Assembly (NCBI RefSeq): GCF_900109685.1
Contig: NZ_FOBB01000003.1
Coordinates: forward strand, 620,001 to 684,000
DNA: 64,000 nucleotides
Origin: Chitinophaga rupis
Lineage (GTDB): Bacteria; Bacteroidota; Bacteroidia; Chitinophagales; Chitinophagaceae
Direction of reading: 5' to 3'
Under the pieces are notes generated by a model. It saw only the letters and a list, made by a program, of their open reading frames with translations, was not told the DNA's origin and searched no databases. Numbering within the stretch: position 1 is the stretch's first letter; each line of letters opens with the position of its first letter. The position numbers were made by a program, and so were the translations under genes. Below are positions 26,441 through 35,706 of this stretch, piece by piece.

Positions 26441-26470
26441 CTTAATTCATAATTGAACAATTCGTAATTA
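26441..26470. repeat. Class A heptamer arm at the lon stop codon
   Basis: AATTCAT, AATTGAA and AATTCGT units in phase seven. The lon stop TAA (26470-26468) is the end of this array. Confidence 0.7.
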
Positions 26471-28870
26471 CTTCTTCAGCAGCGCTATATCCAGCACCTG
26501 CGTCATTTCTTTTACAAAATGGAACTTCAGGCCTTTGATATAGTCCGGGTTAATGTCTTTAATATCTTTTTCATTCTGCCAGCAAAGCAATATTTCCTTA
26601 ATACCGGCGCGTTTGGCAGCCAGTATTTTTTCCTTGATGCCACCTACCGGTAATACCTGTCCGCGCAGGGTTATTTCACCCGTCATAGCCAGGTAAGGTT
26701 TTACCTTACGGCCGGTGTAGGCAGAAGATAATGCGGTTAGCATGGTTACGCCTGCACTGGGCCCGTCTTTAGGCACAGCGCCTTCCGGTACGTGCACATG
26801 CACATTTTTATGAGCAAATACTTTTGGGTCTATCTTATAATCTGAAGCATTGGCCTGCAGATAGCTCAGCGCAGTGGATGCAGATTCCTTCATCACATTC
26901 CCTAAATTACCCGTCAGCTTTAATTCGCCCTTACCTTCACTAAGGCTGGTTTCTATAAACAGTATATCGCCGCCTACATAGGTCCAGGCCAGGCCTACAG
27001 CCACACCGGGCGGGTTCCCTACCTTATACAGCTCGTTGGAGTAGCGGGATTTGCCCAGGATCTTAGCCAGCATTTCTTCGGTAAGCGTATCGGGCAGCTT
27101 TTCATCCAGCGCTACATTCTTAGCCAGGGAGCGCATTACAGATGCCAGTAAACGATCCAGCTCACGTACCCCGCTTTCCCGGGTATATTCCTGTACCATT
27201 TTGGTAAGCACCTGGCCGGGGAATTTGATCTTCACATCCTTTAGGCCATGCATTTCCCGCTGTTTGGGTACCAGATGGCGTTTGGCTATTTCCACCTTTT
27301 CCTCTATTGAATACCCGCTCAGGTCAATGATCTCCAAACGGTCACGTAGGGCGGGATTTATAGCCGCAATATTATTGGCGGTAGCAATGAACAATACTTT
27401 GCTCAGGTCATATTCCAGCTCCAGGTAATTGTCGTAAAAAGTGCTGTTCTGCTCAGGGTCCAGCACTTCCAGTAAAGCGGAGCTGGGATCGCCACGGAAA
27501 TCGTTGCCTATCTTATCTATCTCATCCAGGATCATTACTGGGTTGGAGGATCTTGTTTTGCGGATGGATTGCAGAATGCGGCCGGGCATAGCGCCAATAT
27601 AGGTTTTGCGGTGGCCACGGATCTCGCTTTCATCATGTAAACCACCTAAGCTTAAACGTACATATTTACGGCCAATGGCATTGGCAATGGAACGGCCTAA
27701 AGATGTTTTACCAATACCCGGAGGACCTACAAAACACAGGATGGGCGATTTCATATCCCCCTTTAGCTTCAGTACGGCCAGGTATTCAAGGATGCGCTCC
27801 TTGATCTTATCCATACCGTAATGGTCGTTATCCAGTACTTTCTGCGCTTTCTTCAGGTCGTAGCTATCCAGGGTGTACTCCTGCCAGGGAAGGTCCAGCA
27901 TAAGGTCCAGGTGGTTGTACACCACGCTGTAATCCGGGGTGCTGGGATGCATGCGCTCCAGCTTTTCCACTCCTTTACGGAACAGGTCTGCGGCGGCTTC
28001 TGTCCACTTTTTCTGTTCTGCTTTACGCTGCATTTCCCGGATCTCACGGTCATTAGTATCTCCGCCCAATTCCTCTTTAATGGATTTCAGCTGCTGTTGC
28101 AGGAAGTATTCCCGCTGCTGCTTATCCAGGTCGGCCTTGGTTTTGTTGGTGATCTTATTTTTCAGCTCTGCCAGCTGCAGCTCTACCTGCAACAGTTTCA
28201 GCAGGGTTTCTGCCCGGGTGCGCAGGTTGTTGATCTCCAGCAGCTCCTGTTTATCTTTTAATTCACTGTTCAGGTTAGAGGAAACAAAATGCACCAGGAA
28301 GGCGGCATTTTCAATATTCTTCAGGATTACGCTGGCTTCAGACGGTAAGTTGGGCGATAGCTGAATGATCTGCCCGGCCAGGTCCTTAATGGATGAAATG
28401 TAGGCGTCAAACTCTGCATCATCCTCCCCTACTTCATCATTTAATATGGTAATGTTGGCTTTGAAATACGGATCTTCCGTTGTAATGGCATCTATCTTAA
28501 AACGCTTGCGCCCCTGTATAATGATGGTGGTGCCACCGTCCGGCATTTTAATGAGCTTTACAATGCGGGCTACAGTACCTACGCTGGCCAGATCGGCAAT
28601 AATAGGATCTTCTACCGTACTGTCTTTTTGCGCTACCACACCAATCAATTTGTCAGTCCGGTACGCATCATTCACTGCCTTTATGGATTTGTCCCTACCC
28701 ACGGTAATGGGCAATACCACACCGGGAAACAGCACTGTATTTCTTAATGGTAATATGGAAAGTTCATCGGGTATTTTATCATCTTCCTGACCATCAACAT
28801 CCTCGTTCAAAGGGATAATAGGCATAAACTCCATCTCCTCTTCCGGATTCGCTAAATAAAATCTATTCAT
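26468..28870 (-). CDS. lon: ATP-dependent protease Lon
   Basis: An 800-residue Lon protease that degrades damaged and regulatory proteins in the cytoplasm. In order: LON N-terminal domain (LSILPLRNTVLFPGVVLPI), coiled linker, AAA+ module with Walker A GPPGIGKTSLG and Walker B ILDEIDKIG, and the C-terminal Ser-Lys protease domain with catalytic Ser in PKDGPSAGVTM and a Lys downstream in GGIKEKILAAKRAG. Length and order match the family. It is transcribed alone, with a terminator and a heptamer arm downstream. Confidence 0.97.
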   Translation of the reverse strand: MNRFYLANPEEEMEFMPIIPLNEDVDGQEDDKIPDELSILPLRNTVLFPGVVLPITVGRDKSIKAVNDAYRTDKLIGVVAQKDSTVEDPIIADLASVGTVARIVKLIKMPDGGTTIIIQGRKRFKIDAITTEDPYFKANITILNDEVGEDDAEFDAYISSIKDLAGQIIQLSPNLPSEASVILKNIENAAFLVHFVSSNLNSELKDKQELLEINNLRTRAETLLKLLQVELQLAELKNKITNKTKADLDKQQREYFLQQQLKSIKEELGGDTNDREIREMQRKAEQKKWTEAAADLFRKGVEKLERMHPSTPDYSVVYNHLDLMLDLPWQEYTLDSYDLKKAQKVLDNDHYGMDKIKERILEYLAVLKLKGDMKSPILCFVGPPGIGKTSLGRSIANAIGRKYVRLSLGGLHDESEIRGHRKTYIGAMPGRILQSIRKTRSSNPVMILDEIDKIGNDFRGDPSSALLEVLDPEQNSTFYDNYLELEYDLSKVLFIATANNIAAINPALRDRLEIIDLSGYSIEEKVEIAKRHLVPKQREMHGLKDVKIKFPGQVLTKMVQEYTRESGVRELDRLLASVMRSLAKNVALDEKLPDTLTEEMLAKILGKSRYSNELYKVGNPPGVAVGLAWTYVGGDILFIETSLSEGKGELKLTGNLGNVMKESASTALSYLQANASDYKIDPKVFAHKNVHVHVPEGAVPKDGPSAGVTMLTALSSAYTGRKVKPYLAMTGEITLRGQVLPVGGIKEKILAAKRAGIKEILLCWQNEKDIKDINPDYIKGLKFHFVKEMTQVLDIALLKK

Positions 28871-28975
28871 CGCAATAGTTTAATTCCATGTGAAGGTAGA
28901 CAATTTGTCAGCCCAAAGGCGCTGTTACCCTCTATTTTTAGTATTATACTATATGGGTCAAGGATAATGCCACAT

Positions 28976-29121
28976 AAATTAAGTACGAATTGGTCAATTA
29001 CAAATTACGAATTGGAATGCAGCGGATGGAGTGTTAATTACTGAGTAAATGATATATAAAACCAAAAGGCCTGCATTTTAAATGCAGACCTTTTAAATAT
29101 GAAGTACGTAATTCGTAATTA
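28976..29121. repeat. Class A heptamer element between lon and the PorT-like gene
   Basis: The left arm is 28976-29014 (AATTACG-type units). AATGCAGCG follows at 29016-29024, then a hairpin at 29064-29094, and the short inverted right arm 29104-29121 begins within the stop codon of the next gene. It is the third full copy of the same arrangement in 4 kb. Confidence 0.75.
29064..29094 (-). terminator. Terminator of the PorT-like gene
   Basis: AAAAGGCCTGCATTT pairs with AAATGCAGACCTTTT with one mismatch. On the minus strand it follows the stop of the PorT-like gene by about 25 bases. Confidence 0.8.
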
Positions 29122-29742
29122 CAACGTTACGCCTACACCCAGCTGAATAGACTGATTTTTCCAGTTGCTGGTGTTGGCTACATCGCCTGCATTTTTCACG
29201 TCGGTAAAACCAATGATGTAACGGGCGCTGATGTTCACAATAGGCAGCTGTATCCATAAGCCGGCTACACCTGCTACGTCGCTGCCTTTAAAGGCATCTT
29301 TGGTTCCTTCCAGGGCATTCTTGCCACCCAGCAATGCGCTGAACTGGGGACCTACCTGCAGCTTCAAACGGGGAGTACCTAAATTGAAGTTAGCCAGGAT
29401 GGGAATGCTTAAATAATTTAAGCTGATCTTTTTGTTGTCGTTGGACGGATCGTTCAGGTTATCTGTATTGTAGATCTCACTGAAATTATCCGTTGTTTTT
29501 GTTTTGGTGGAAGAGAAGATCAATTCACCCTGTACACCAAAACCTTTTACTAGGTTTACCTGCGCAAAACCGCCCAGGTGATAACCCAGCTTAAATCCGT
29601 CATTGTAACCAGTACCATCCAGCTTACCAAGGTTTGCACCTCCTTTAAACCCAAAGCGTAATAGTCTGTCCTGAGCATGGGCGGTAGAAAATGTAAAAGC
29701 AGTTACGACAAGTACTGCCACCGCAAGAATCAGTTTTTTCAT
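29119..29742 (-). CDS. PorT-family outer-membrane beta-barrel protein
   Basis: A 207-residue small barrel protein. It has a signal peptide (LILAVAVLVVTAFTFSTAHA), then RLLRFGFKGGANLGKLDG, the usual first strand of the PorT/OMP_b-brl_2 family, and a final strand ending IQLGVGVTL. Several family members are linked to T9SS, most have no known role. There is no obvious operon partner. The family call is good, the function is open. Confidence 0.8.
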   Translation of the reverse strand: MKKLILAVAVLVVTAFTFSTAHAQDRLLRFGFKGGANLGKLDGTGYNDGFKLGYHLGGFAQVNLVKGFGVQGELIFSSTKTKTTDNFSEIYNTDNLNDPSNDNKKISLNYLSIPILANFNLGTPRLKLQVGPQFSALLGGKNALEGTKDAFKGSDVAGVAGLWIQLPIVNISARYIIGFTDVKNAGDVANTSNWKNQSIQLGVGVTL

Positions 29743-29919
29743 GTGCAGTTGTTTTGATTTGATGGTGTTTTTCTATTGATATGACTTCTGCTTAATAGAC
29801 GGAATCTGTTTCCTTTTCCCCTACATAGCATTGTTATTTTTTTGTAGTAGCAAAATCTATGCTATGTTTCTTAAACATTCATAAACTGTGCTCAACACAA
29901 TAAAAAAACCGGTAATCTG

Positions 29920-30894
29920 TTAAAATTCAAAACTAACTTTAGCGGTGAAGTAACTCATTATGCTGGTATCTTCTCCCTGCAGAGGTTTAAACACGGTATA
30001 AGCCGGCGCCAGGGTAAAGCGGCCAATGATGTAAGAGCAATTCAGGGTCAGATCCAGCGCGCGGGGCTCAAAGCCGGTATGGTCAGTGGATTCCATGGGC
30101 TGGCCATTCACGTTCTTTTTACTTCTTTTAATATCCTGTTTGATCTTTGCGGAGCGGGATATGTACTGGAAGGCCTTCATATTGCTATAATAATGCGCAG
30201 TGCCCAAGGTTAACCCAAGGGATGGCGTAACCAGCAATACATCATCATACTTTAATACATCCATAAAAATAAACGGATGGCGTACGGCCAGGATCATATT
30301 AAAATCCCTGCCGGATTCTGTAGTGGTCACCTCATTCCGTATACGGATGGGCAAACGGCCTATTTGCCGGTAAGAGGTAGTGGTGCCTGTTTCCTTTCCC
30401 CAGCCAAAATCCAGGCTAATACCGGGTTGCAGCCACCAGCCACGGTAATAGAAATAGGCAAACAATTCATTTTTTATGGGTGTAAGCGGTACATCGCTGG
30501 AGTCTGAAAAAAAGTAACGGGTATAGGAAATACCGGTCAGGAACTTCCGGCTTTTCGTGTAGTCGTAACCGGCAGACAAGTCCCATTCAAACCAGGGATT
30601 CTTTTCTGAATTTGTAAGATAGTAACCGCTCAGCGATCCAAAAAAACCGGATTTATGATAGTAGGCAACAGAGGGCGAGAAAAAGGTCTTCATTACAATA
30701 GGCCGCTCAAAGTTGGTGGTTTTGCTGCCATAAGCCGGGTTATTACCGTAGCCGATACTTAACAGCACATCGTTCGTCGCCTGTTTTTGCAACAGGGAAT
30801 CCAGCTGCCGTTCCAGCTCCGCCAGTGATTGTCCCACAACCATCCGGCTGCAGCATAATAGGGATAAGAGTAAAATGCACCGGTGTTTCCACAT
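29920..30894 (-). CDS. Predicted outer-membrane protein, unknown
   Basis: A 324-residue secreted protein. A signal peptide (CILLLSLLCCSRMVVGQ) is followed by a short helical stretch (LAELERQLDSLLQKQ) and then many alternating aromatic/polar strands ending in TAKVSFEF, so a beta-barrel is likely. ATG at 30894 (MWKHRC) is preferred; the longer frame begins inside a class C heptamer repeat. It lies 59 bases after the metallophosphoesterase gene on the same strand. I do not recognise a named family. Confidence 0.7.
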   Translation of the reverse strand: MWKHRCILLLSLLCCSRMVVGQSLAELERQLDSLLQKQATNDVLLSIGYGNNPAYGSKTTNFERPIVMKTFFSPSVAYYHKSGFFGSLSGYYLTNSEKNPWFEWDLSAGYDYTKSRKFLTGISYTRYFFSDSSDVPLTPIKNELFAYFYYRGWWLQPGISLDFGWGKETGTTTSYRQIGRLPIRIRNEVTTTESGRDFNMILAVRHPFIFMDVLKYDDVLLVTPSLGLTLGTAHYYSNMKAFQYISRSAKIKQDIKRSKKNVNGQPMESTDHTGFEPRALDLTLNCSYIIGRFTLAPAYTVFKPLQGEDTSIMSYFTAKVSFEF

Positions 30895-30926
30895 GGCTGC
30901 AAGATAGGAGATTTCGGGAAAAAAAG

Positions 30927-30953
30927 GCCATGGACTATGGCCCATCGACCAAC
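30927..30953. repeat. Short class C heptamer array
   Basis: Units CCATGGA and CCATCGA in phase seven between two minus-strand genes. It touches the stop of the metallophosphoesterase gene at 30954. Confidence 0.55.
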
Positions 30954-32219
30954 CTACACCAGCTCTATCACCGTAATTTCCGGCAATATGCCTACGCGGC
31001 CGGGATAACCTAAAAAGCCGTAACCACGGTTCACATACAGGCGCTGGGCGCCTTCCTTATACAAGCCGGCCCATTCCTTATAAAAGTACTGGGCAGGGCT
31101 CCAGCGCACACCGGGTATTTCCACGCCAAACTGCATACCATGGGTATGGCCGGCCAGCATCAGATCTATATCCGGGTATTCCGGGCGCACCTGGGCATCC
31201 CAATGGGTGGGGTCGTGTGACAATAATATTTTAAAGGGAATGTGGGAGCTGCCTTCATATGCCTTTTTCAGATCGCCGTACTTGGGAAAACGGCTCATGG
31301 CGCTCCAGTTCTCAATGCCTATCAATGCTATCTGCTCCCCGTCGCGTTCCAGCACTACGTGCTCGTTCATCAGCAGGCGCCAGCCTAATTCGCCATGGAT
31401 CTGTTTCAGGCGGTCCAGGTTCTGGGCGCGCTGGTGGCTGTAACCGGTTTCGTCGCGGTCAGGCCAGGGGTAATAGTCGCCATAGTCATGGTTACCCAGG
31501 GTAGAAAATACGCCCATAGGGGCTTTTAGCTGGTTAAACACATCCATGTAACCATCCATTTCCGTGGCACGGTCATTTACCAGGTCGCCGGTAAACAGGA
31601 TCAGGTCGGCCTGCTGGGCCTTGATCAGTTCTATTCCTTTCAGCACCGCCTCCTTATTATTAAGGCTGCCGGAGTGCACGTCAGAGATCTGCACAATGCG
31701 CAGCCCCTTAAATGCCTGCGGCAGGTTCTTAAAGGCCAGCTTCATCTTGTGTACGCGATAGTTGTACTTATTGGAGAAGCCGTAAGTAAGGGTGGCAAAC
31801 AAGCTGCCGCCCATTAACAGGCCCATTTTGGTAAGGAACTGCGATCGGGAAATGCCGGCAGGCACCTCGCCCGCTGTGGGCGCTGGCCGGTTACCAAACC
31901 GTTGTATGAGCCACATAATGCCCCGGCGTATATCATCTACCAGCAGGAACAGGGTTACCAGCAGCTTGGCCATTACCAGCCCTATGAGCACTGCCATCAC
32001 ATAAGAGCGTACAATAGGCTTCCAGTCGTGCCAATGCAGGTAAGGCAGCAATACAATGGTAAGGATACAGGCAATGGATATCAGCCAGTAAATGCCGTAC
32101 ACAATGCCACGGGTGCGGGGAGCGGCCCCGTTCATAATGGCCCGTATACCCATAAAAACGTAAATATCCAGGCAAATGATCAATAATATAAGAACAAGCG
32201 AATTAACTCCTGAGCGCAT
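30954..32219 (-). CDS. Membrane-anchored metallophosphoesterase (YkuE/YaeI type)
   Basis: A 421-residue protein with about four N-terminal membrane helices (residues 1-150) and a cytoplasm- or periplasm-facing calcineurin-like phosphoesterase domain. The metal-binding blocks are in order: QISDVHSG, LFTGDLVND, STLGNHDYG, LLSHDPTHWD and LAGHTHGMQFG. A short basic stretch and FLTKMGLLMGGSLFATL resemble a linker or Tat-like segment. Relatives act on lipid-type phosphates such as UDP-diacylglucosamine. The substrate here is unknown. Confidence 0.87.
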   Translation of the reverse strand: MRSGVNSLVLILLIICLDIYVFMGIRAIMNGAAPRTRGIVYGIYWLISIACILTIVLLPYLHWHDWKPIVRSYVMAVLIGLVMAKLLVTLFLLVDDIRRGIMWLIQRFGNRPAPTAGEVPAGISRSQFLTKMGLLMGGSLFATLTYGFSNKYNYRVHKMKLAFKNLPQAFKGLRIVQISDVHSGSLNNKEAVLKGIELIKAQQADLILFTGDLVNDRATEMDGYMDVFNQLKAPMGVFSTLGNHDYGDYYPWPDRDETGYSHQRAQNLDRLKQIHGELGWRLLMNEHVVLERDGEQIALIGIENWSAMSRFPKYGDLKKAYEGSSHIPFKILLSHDPTHWDAQVRPEYPDIDLMLAGHTHGMQFGVEIPGVRWSPAQYFYKEWAGLYKEGAQRLYVNRGYGFLGYPGRVGILPEITVIELV

Positions 32220-32426
32220 GATATTAGCAAAGTTAGATGTGTCAAATTGATGAAGACGATTGACGATCCGTCATATTGTATGACCCCATCAAAAATGTTG
32301 CTACAATTATGGAGAAAACACATCCCTACCCGCAAAAGCTTCATTTCCATCCTATTAACATCAAACTCCACTAATTTTTGTGAATAAATAAATAAGTGGG
32401 CACCGCATATATTAGCCTAATCGTTG

Positions 32427-32434
32427 TATTTTTG
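32427..32434 (+). promoter_or_regulatory. Candidate -7 element of the UPF0173 gene
   Basis: TATTTTTG fits TAnnTTTG and lies 55 bases before the start codon. No good -33 element was found at the expected distance. Confidence 0.4.
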
Positions 32435-32489
32435 TCACATTCGGGATGTTGTATCAATAATGAACCATTCATTATAAAGCAGTTAGCCA

Positions 32490-33182
32490 ATGCAATTTAC
32501 TTATTACGGCCATTCTTGTTTTTCGGTAGAGATCCAGGGCAAAAAGATCCTTTTTGACCCCTTCATTACCTATAACGAGCTGGCTAAAGCGGTGGATGTG
32601 AACCAGATAGGTGCAGATTACATCTTTGTTTCCCATGGGCATGACGACCATGTGGCCGACCTGGTGAACCTGGCCCGCCGTACAAATGCTACCGTAGTAG
32701 GCAGCTATGAGCTGGCTACCTGGGCCGGCAAGCAGGGTATTGAAAAAACTCATCCCATGAACACGGGGGGCAAGTGGCAGTTTGACTTTGGCACGGTAAA
32801 ATGCGTAGTGGCCCACCACTCCAGCGGTTTGCCGGACGGGTCCTATGGCGGTAATCCCTTAGGGTTCATTTTCACGACCCCGGCAGGTAATTTTTACTAT
32901 AGTGGCGATACGGCCCTCACCTTTGATATGGAGCTGGTGCCCCGCTTTGCTAAATTAGATTTTGCAGTGCTGCCTATTGGCGATAATTTTACCATGGGTG
33001 TAGAGGACGCCATTATTGCCGCTGAGTTTATAGAATGTAAGCGTATTATAGGAGTTCATTACGATACTTTTGGGTTTATTAAGATAGACACGGACAAAGC
33101 CAAACAGGCTTTTGCGGATGCCGGACTGGAGCTGTTATTGCCTGCTATTAATTCTAGTATAGAGTTAGCAGTTGGCAGTTAG
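32490..33182 (+). CDS. UPF0173 metal-dependent hydrolase (beta-lactamase fold)
   Basis: A 230-residue single-domain metallo-beta-lactamase fold protein. The opening MQFTYYGHSCFSVEIQGKKI and the metal motif SHGHDDHVADL (HxHxDH) are family marks, followed by CVVAHHSSG, YYSGDTAL and IGVHYDTFGFI. The physiological substrate of UPF0173 is not established. The last residues ELAVGS and the stop are encoded by a class D heptamer array, so the original C terminus has probably been replaced. Confidence 0.9.
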   Translation: MQFTYYGHSCFSVEIQGKKILFDPFITYNELAKAVDVNQIGADYIFVSHGHDDHVADLVNLARRTNATVVGSYELATWAGKQGIEKTHPMNTGGKWQFDFGTVKCVVAHHSSGLPDGSYGGNPLGFIFTTPAGNFYYSGDTALTFDMELVPRFAKLDFAVLPIGDNFTMGVEDAIIAAEFIECKRIIGVHYDTFGFIKIDTDKAKQAFADAGLELLLPAINSSIELAVGS

Positions 33183-33233
33183 CAGTCGGCAGTACGGTCT
33201 CATGACTGCAAACTGCCAACTAAAGACTGCACA
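33163..33233. repeat. Heptamer array, GTTAGCA class, paired arms
   Basis: The left arm (33163-33193) has units GTTAGCA and GTTGGCA. The inverted right arm (33201-33233) has ACTGCCA-like units. The left arm overlaps the last six codons of the UPF0173 gene. Confidence 0.75.
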
Positions 33234-33287
33234 CTATTTTATTATCCTATTATCCTATAAATAACCTAAGAATATTCAATTTAACAA

Positions 33288-34109
33288 ATGGCAAGAACAA
33301 TCGCAATCGCCAATCAAAAAGGGGGCGTAGGTAAAACCACCAGCGCAATAAACCTGGCCAGCAGCCTGGCCGTGCTGGAATTCAAAACCTTGCTGGTAGA
33401 CGCAGACCCGCAGGCGAACAGCACCACCGGCTTGGGTTTTGACCTGCGTAACATACAGCAAAGCCTGTATGATTGCATGGTGAATGATGTGCAGGCCAAA
33501 GACGTGATACTGGAATCAGATACCCCGAACCTGAAAGTGCTGCCCGCCCATATTGACCTGGTAGGTGCGGAGCTGGAGCTGATCAACCACCCCAACCGTG
33601 AGCAGGTGATGAAACAGGTGATAGATTCCGTGAAGCAGGATTATGATTTTGTGATTGTAGACTGCTCTCCTTCCCTGGGCCTGATCACTGTGAATGCCCT
33701 AGTGGCTTCCGATTCCGTGATCATACCCGTACAGTGCGAGTTCTTTGCGCTGGAAGGTTTGGGTAAGCTGCTGAATACCATTAAGATCGTTCAAAGCAGG
33801 CTGAATACATCCCTGGAAATAGAAGGCATTCTGATGACCATGTACGATGGCCGTTTGCGTCTGAGCAACCAGGTGGTGGATGAGGTAAAACAACACTTTG
33901 AAGAAAGCGTGTTCAACACGATCATTCACCGTAATACCAAACTGGGTGAAGCGCCCAGCTTCGGTAAATCCGTGATCATGTATGATGCGGCCAGCACCGG
34001 CGCCATTAACTACCTGAACCTGGCCAAAGAAATATTACAGAAGAATAACTTTACAAAAATTAACTTAGAAGATAAAATACTAGCTATAAACGATGACCAA
34101 TCCGAGTAA
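33288..34109 (+). CDS. parA: Chromosome partitioning ATPase ParA/Soj
   Basis: A 273-residue ParA of the chromosomal (Soj) type. The deviant Walker A KGGVGKTT is at residues 11-18, VDADPQANSTTGLG at about 37 is switch I, and FVIVDCSPSLG is Walker B. It binds DNA in the ATP state and moves ParB-parS complexes. It overlaps parB by 17 bases, so the two are translationally coupled. I found no clear parS palindrome in the window. Confidence 0.96.
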   Translation: MARTIAIANQKGGVGKTTSAINLASSLAVLEFKTLLVDADPQANSTTGLGFDLRNIQQSLYDCMVNDVQAKDVILESDTPNLKVLPAHIDLVGAELELINHPNREQVMKQVIDSVKQDYDFVIVDCSPSLGLITVNALVASDSVIIPVQCEFFALEGLGKLLNTIKIVQSRLNTSLEIEGILMTMYDGRLRLSNQVVDEVKQHFEESVFNTIIHRNTKLGEAPSFGKSVIMYDAASTGAINYLNLAKEILQKNNFTKINLEDKILAINDDQSE

Positions 34110-35013
34110 GAAAGAGGCGTTGGGAAAAGGCATCCGCTCGCTGCTGCAAAACATTGATACTGATCTGAAACAAACTTCCAGTGCCCTGGGAGATAAAGTG
34201 GTGGCTGCCGCTACCGGTATTGAACGTATTCCGCTGGATCAGATCGAGGTGAATCCAAAGCAGCCGCGGCGTGACTTTGATGAGCAGGCGTTACAGGAGT
34301 TGAGCCATTCCATTAAGCTGCATGATATTATACAGCCCATTACCGTAGCCAAAGTTGGTAAAAAGTACCAGCTGATAGCCGGTGAAAGGCGTTTACGCGC
34401 CAGCAAAATGGCCGGCATAAAGGATATTCCCGCGTATGTACGGCAGGCCAATGACCAGGAATTGCTGGAGCTGGCCCTGCTGGAAAACCTGCAAAGGGAA
34501 AACCTGAATGCGATAGAAATTGGCCTGAGCTACAAACGCCTGATGGAGGAATGCACCTTTACACAGGAGCAGGTGGCCGACCGGATGGGCAAAGAAAGAA
34601 GCACCGTTACCAACTATATCCGTTTACTGAAGCTGCCCCCTGATATACAGGTAGCAGTGCGCAATGGGCAGATCAGCATGGGCCATGCCCGCGCGCTGAT
34701 CGGTGTGGAGAATGTAGAAAAACAGCTGTTCATTTTTAACGAGGTGGTTAAGAACGGTCTTTCCGTACGCCAGGCAGAAGAACTGGTAAGAAAGGTGAAC
34801 CATGTTGAAAAAGGAACTGTTAAAAAACCAATAAAAAATTCCCTTCCTCCGGCATATCAGAAAATAGAAGATAACTTAGCCTCTCATTTTGCAACTAAAG
34901 TATCGCTGGATAGATCAAAGTCGGGTAAAGGCAGTGTTACAATTGAATTTTACTCAGACGAAGAGCTGGATAGCATACTGGAAAAAATAGATTTATACGG
35001 TGGCAAAAAATAA
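34093..35013 (+). CDS. parB: Chromosome partitioning protein ParB/Spo0J
   Basis: A 306-residue ParB. The N-terminal CTP-binding domain shows NPKQPRRDFDE and LIAGERRLRASKMAG; the central helix-turn-helix region, EQVADRMGKERSTVTNYIRL, binds parS; and the C-terminal dimerisation domain ends in SILEKIDLYGGKK. It overlaps parA at the start and the DUF5683 gene at the end, so three genes are linked in one unit. Confidence 0.96.
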   Translation: MTNPSKKEALGKGIRSLLQNIDTDLKQTSSALGDKVVAAATGIERIPLDQIEVNPKQPRRDFDEQALQELSHSIKLHDIIQPITVAKVGKKYQLIAGERRLRASKMAGIKDIPAYVRQANDQELLELALLENLQRENLNAIEIGLSYKRLMEECTFTQEQVADRMGKERSTVTNYIRLLKLPPDIQVAVRNGQISMGHARALIGVENVEKQLFIFNEVVKNGLSVRQAEELVRKVNHVEKGTVKKPIKNSLPPAYQKIEDNLASHFATKVSLDRSKSGKGSVTIEFYSDEELDSILEKIDLYGGKK

Positions 35014-35686
35014 GGCCGGGCATACATTTCACTACCTACTATGCCGTTTCCTCCTCCTCCTGCTTATAGCTGGCTGCACCTGCAGGCCGTTATACGCGCA
35101 GGATACCATTACTCCCAACACACTAAAGCCTGGCACGGATACTACACACAAACCTGCTGCTAAAAAGGATTCCGTTATTGTATCCGGCTTGTTTAAGAAT
35201 CCCCACAGTCCGCGTAAGGCTGCCTTCTACTCTGCCGTGGTGCCGGGTTTGGGTCAGGCCTATAACCGCGAGTACTGGAAAATACCTTTGGTATATGCCG
35301 CTATGGGCATTTCCGCCGGTTTTTTTATCGGCAACTTTAACTACTATAAAGACTACCGCGATGCTTACCGCATTCGTATGGATGGTAATGCCAATACGGT
35401 TGACAAGTATGCGGCTATCTACAGGGATGCAAATTCGCTGAAGTTCCTGCGCGATGCCTACCGGCAGTATGTGGATTATTCCGTACTGGTATTTATACTG
35501 GCCTATGGCCTGAATATTATTGATGCTACGGTGTTTGCACACCTGCGCGACTGGAATATGAATGACGACCTGAGTATGCGGGTTGTTCCCAAAATGCTGG
35601 ATAACCGCTCCCTGGGTTTAAGCCTGCAAATAAACCTGGGTAAGGTAAAGGGAAAGAATAAAGGCGGATGGGCTTTCGGAAAATAG
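35000..35686 (+). CDS. DUF5683 family membrane protein
   Basis: A 228-residue protein that starts with GTG at 35000 and overlaps the end of parB by 14 bases; no other start lies before the hydrophobic segment. A signal-like region (FLLLLLIAGCTCRPLYAQ) is followed by a conserved block, SPRKAAFYSAVVPGLGQAYNREYWKIPL, then two membrane segments (AMGISAGFFIGNF and LVFILAYGLNIIDATVFAHL). This block and the position between parB and dapB are typical for Bacteroidota. The function is unknown; the neighbours suggest a link to cell envelope or division. Confidence 0.82.
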   Translation: MAKNKAGHTFHYLLCRFLLLLLIAGCTCRPLYAQDTITPNTLKPGTDTTHKPAAKKDSVIVSGLFKNPHSPRKAAFYSAVVPGLGQAYNREYWKIPLVYAAMGISAGFFIGNFNYYKDYRDAYRIRMDGNANTVDKYAAIYRDANSLKFLRDAYRQYVDYSVLVFILAYGLNIIDATVFAHLRDWNMNDDLSMRVVPKMLDNRSLGLSLQINLGKVKGKNKGGWAFGK

Positions 35687-35706
35687 TTAAGTAATCAGAT
35701 CAATTT

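Noticed and set aside
27051..28790. Plus-strand ORFs opposite lon
   Set aside because: Shadows of the conserved lon frame; rich in Ser, Arg and Cys without any family feature.
33288..35013. Search for a parS palindrome near parA-parB
   Set aside because: No sequence close to the usual CACGTG-centred 16-mer was found by eye in or around the genes; it may lie outside the window.
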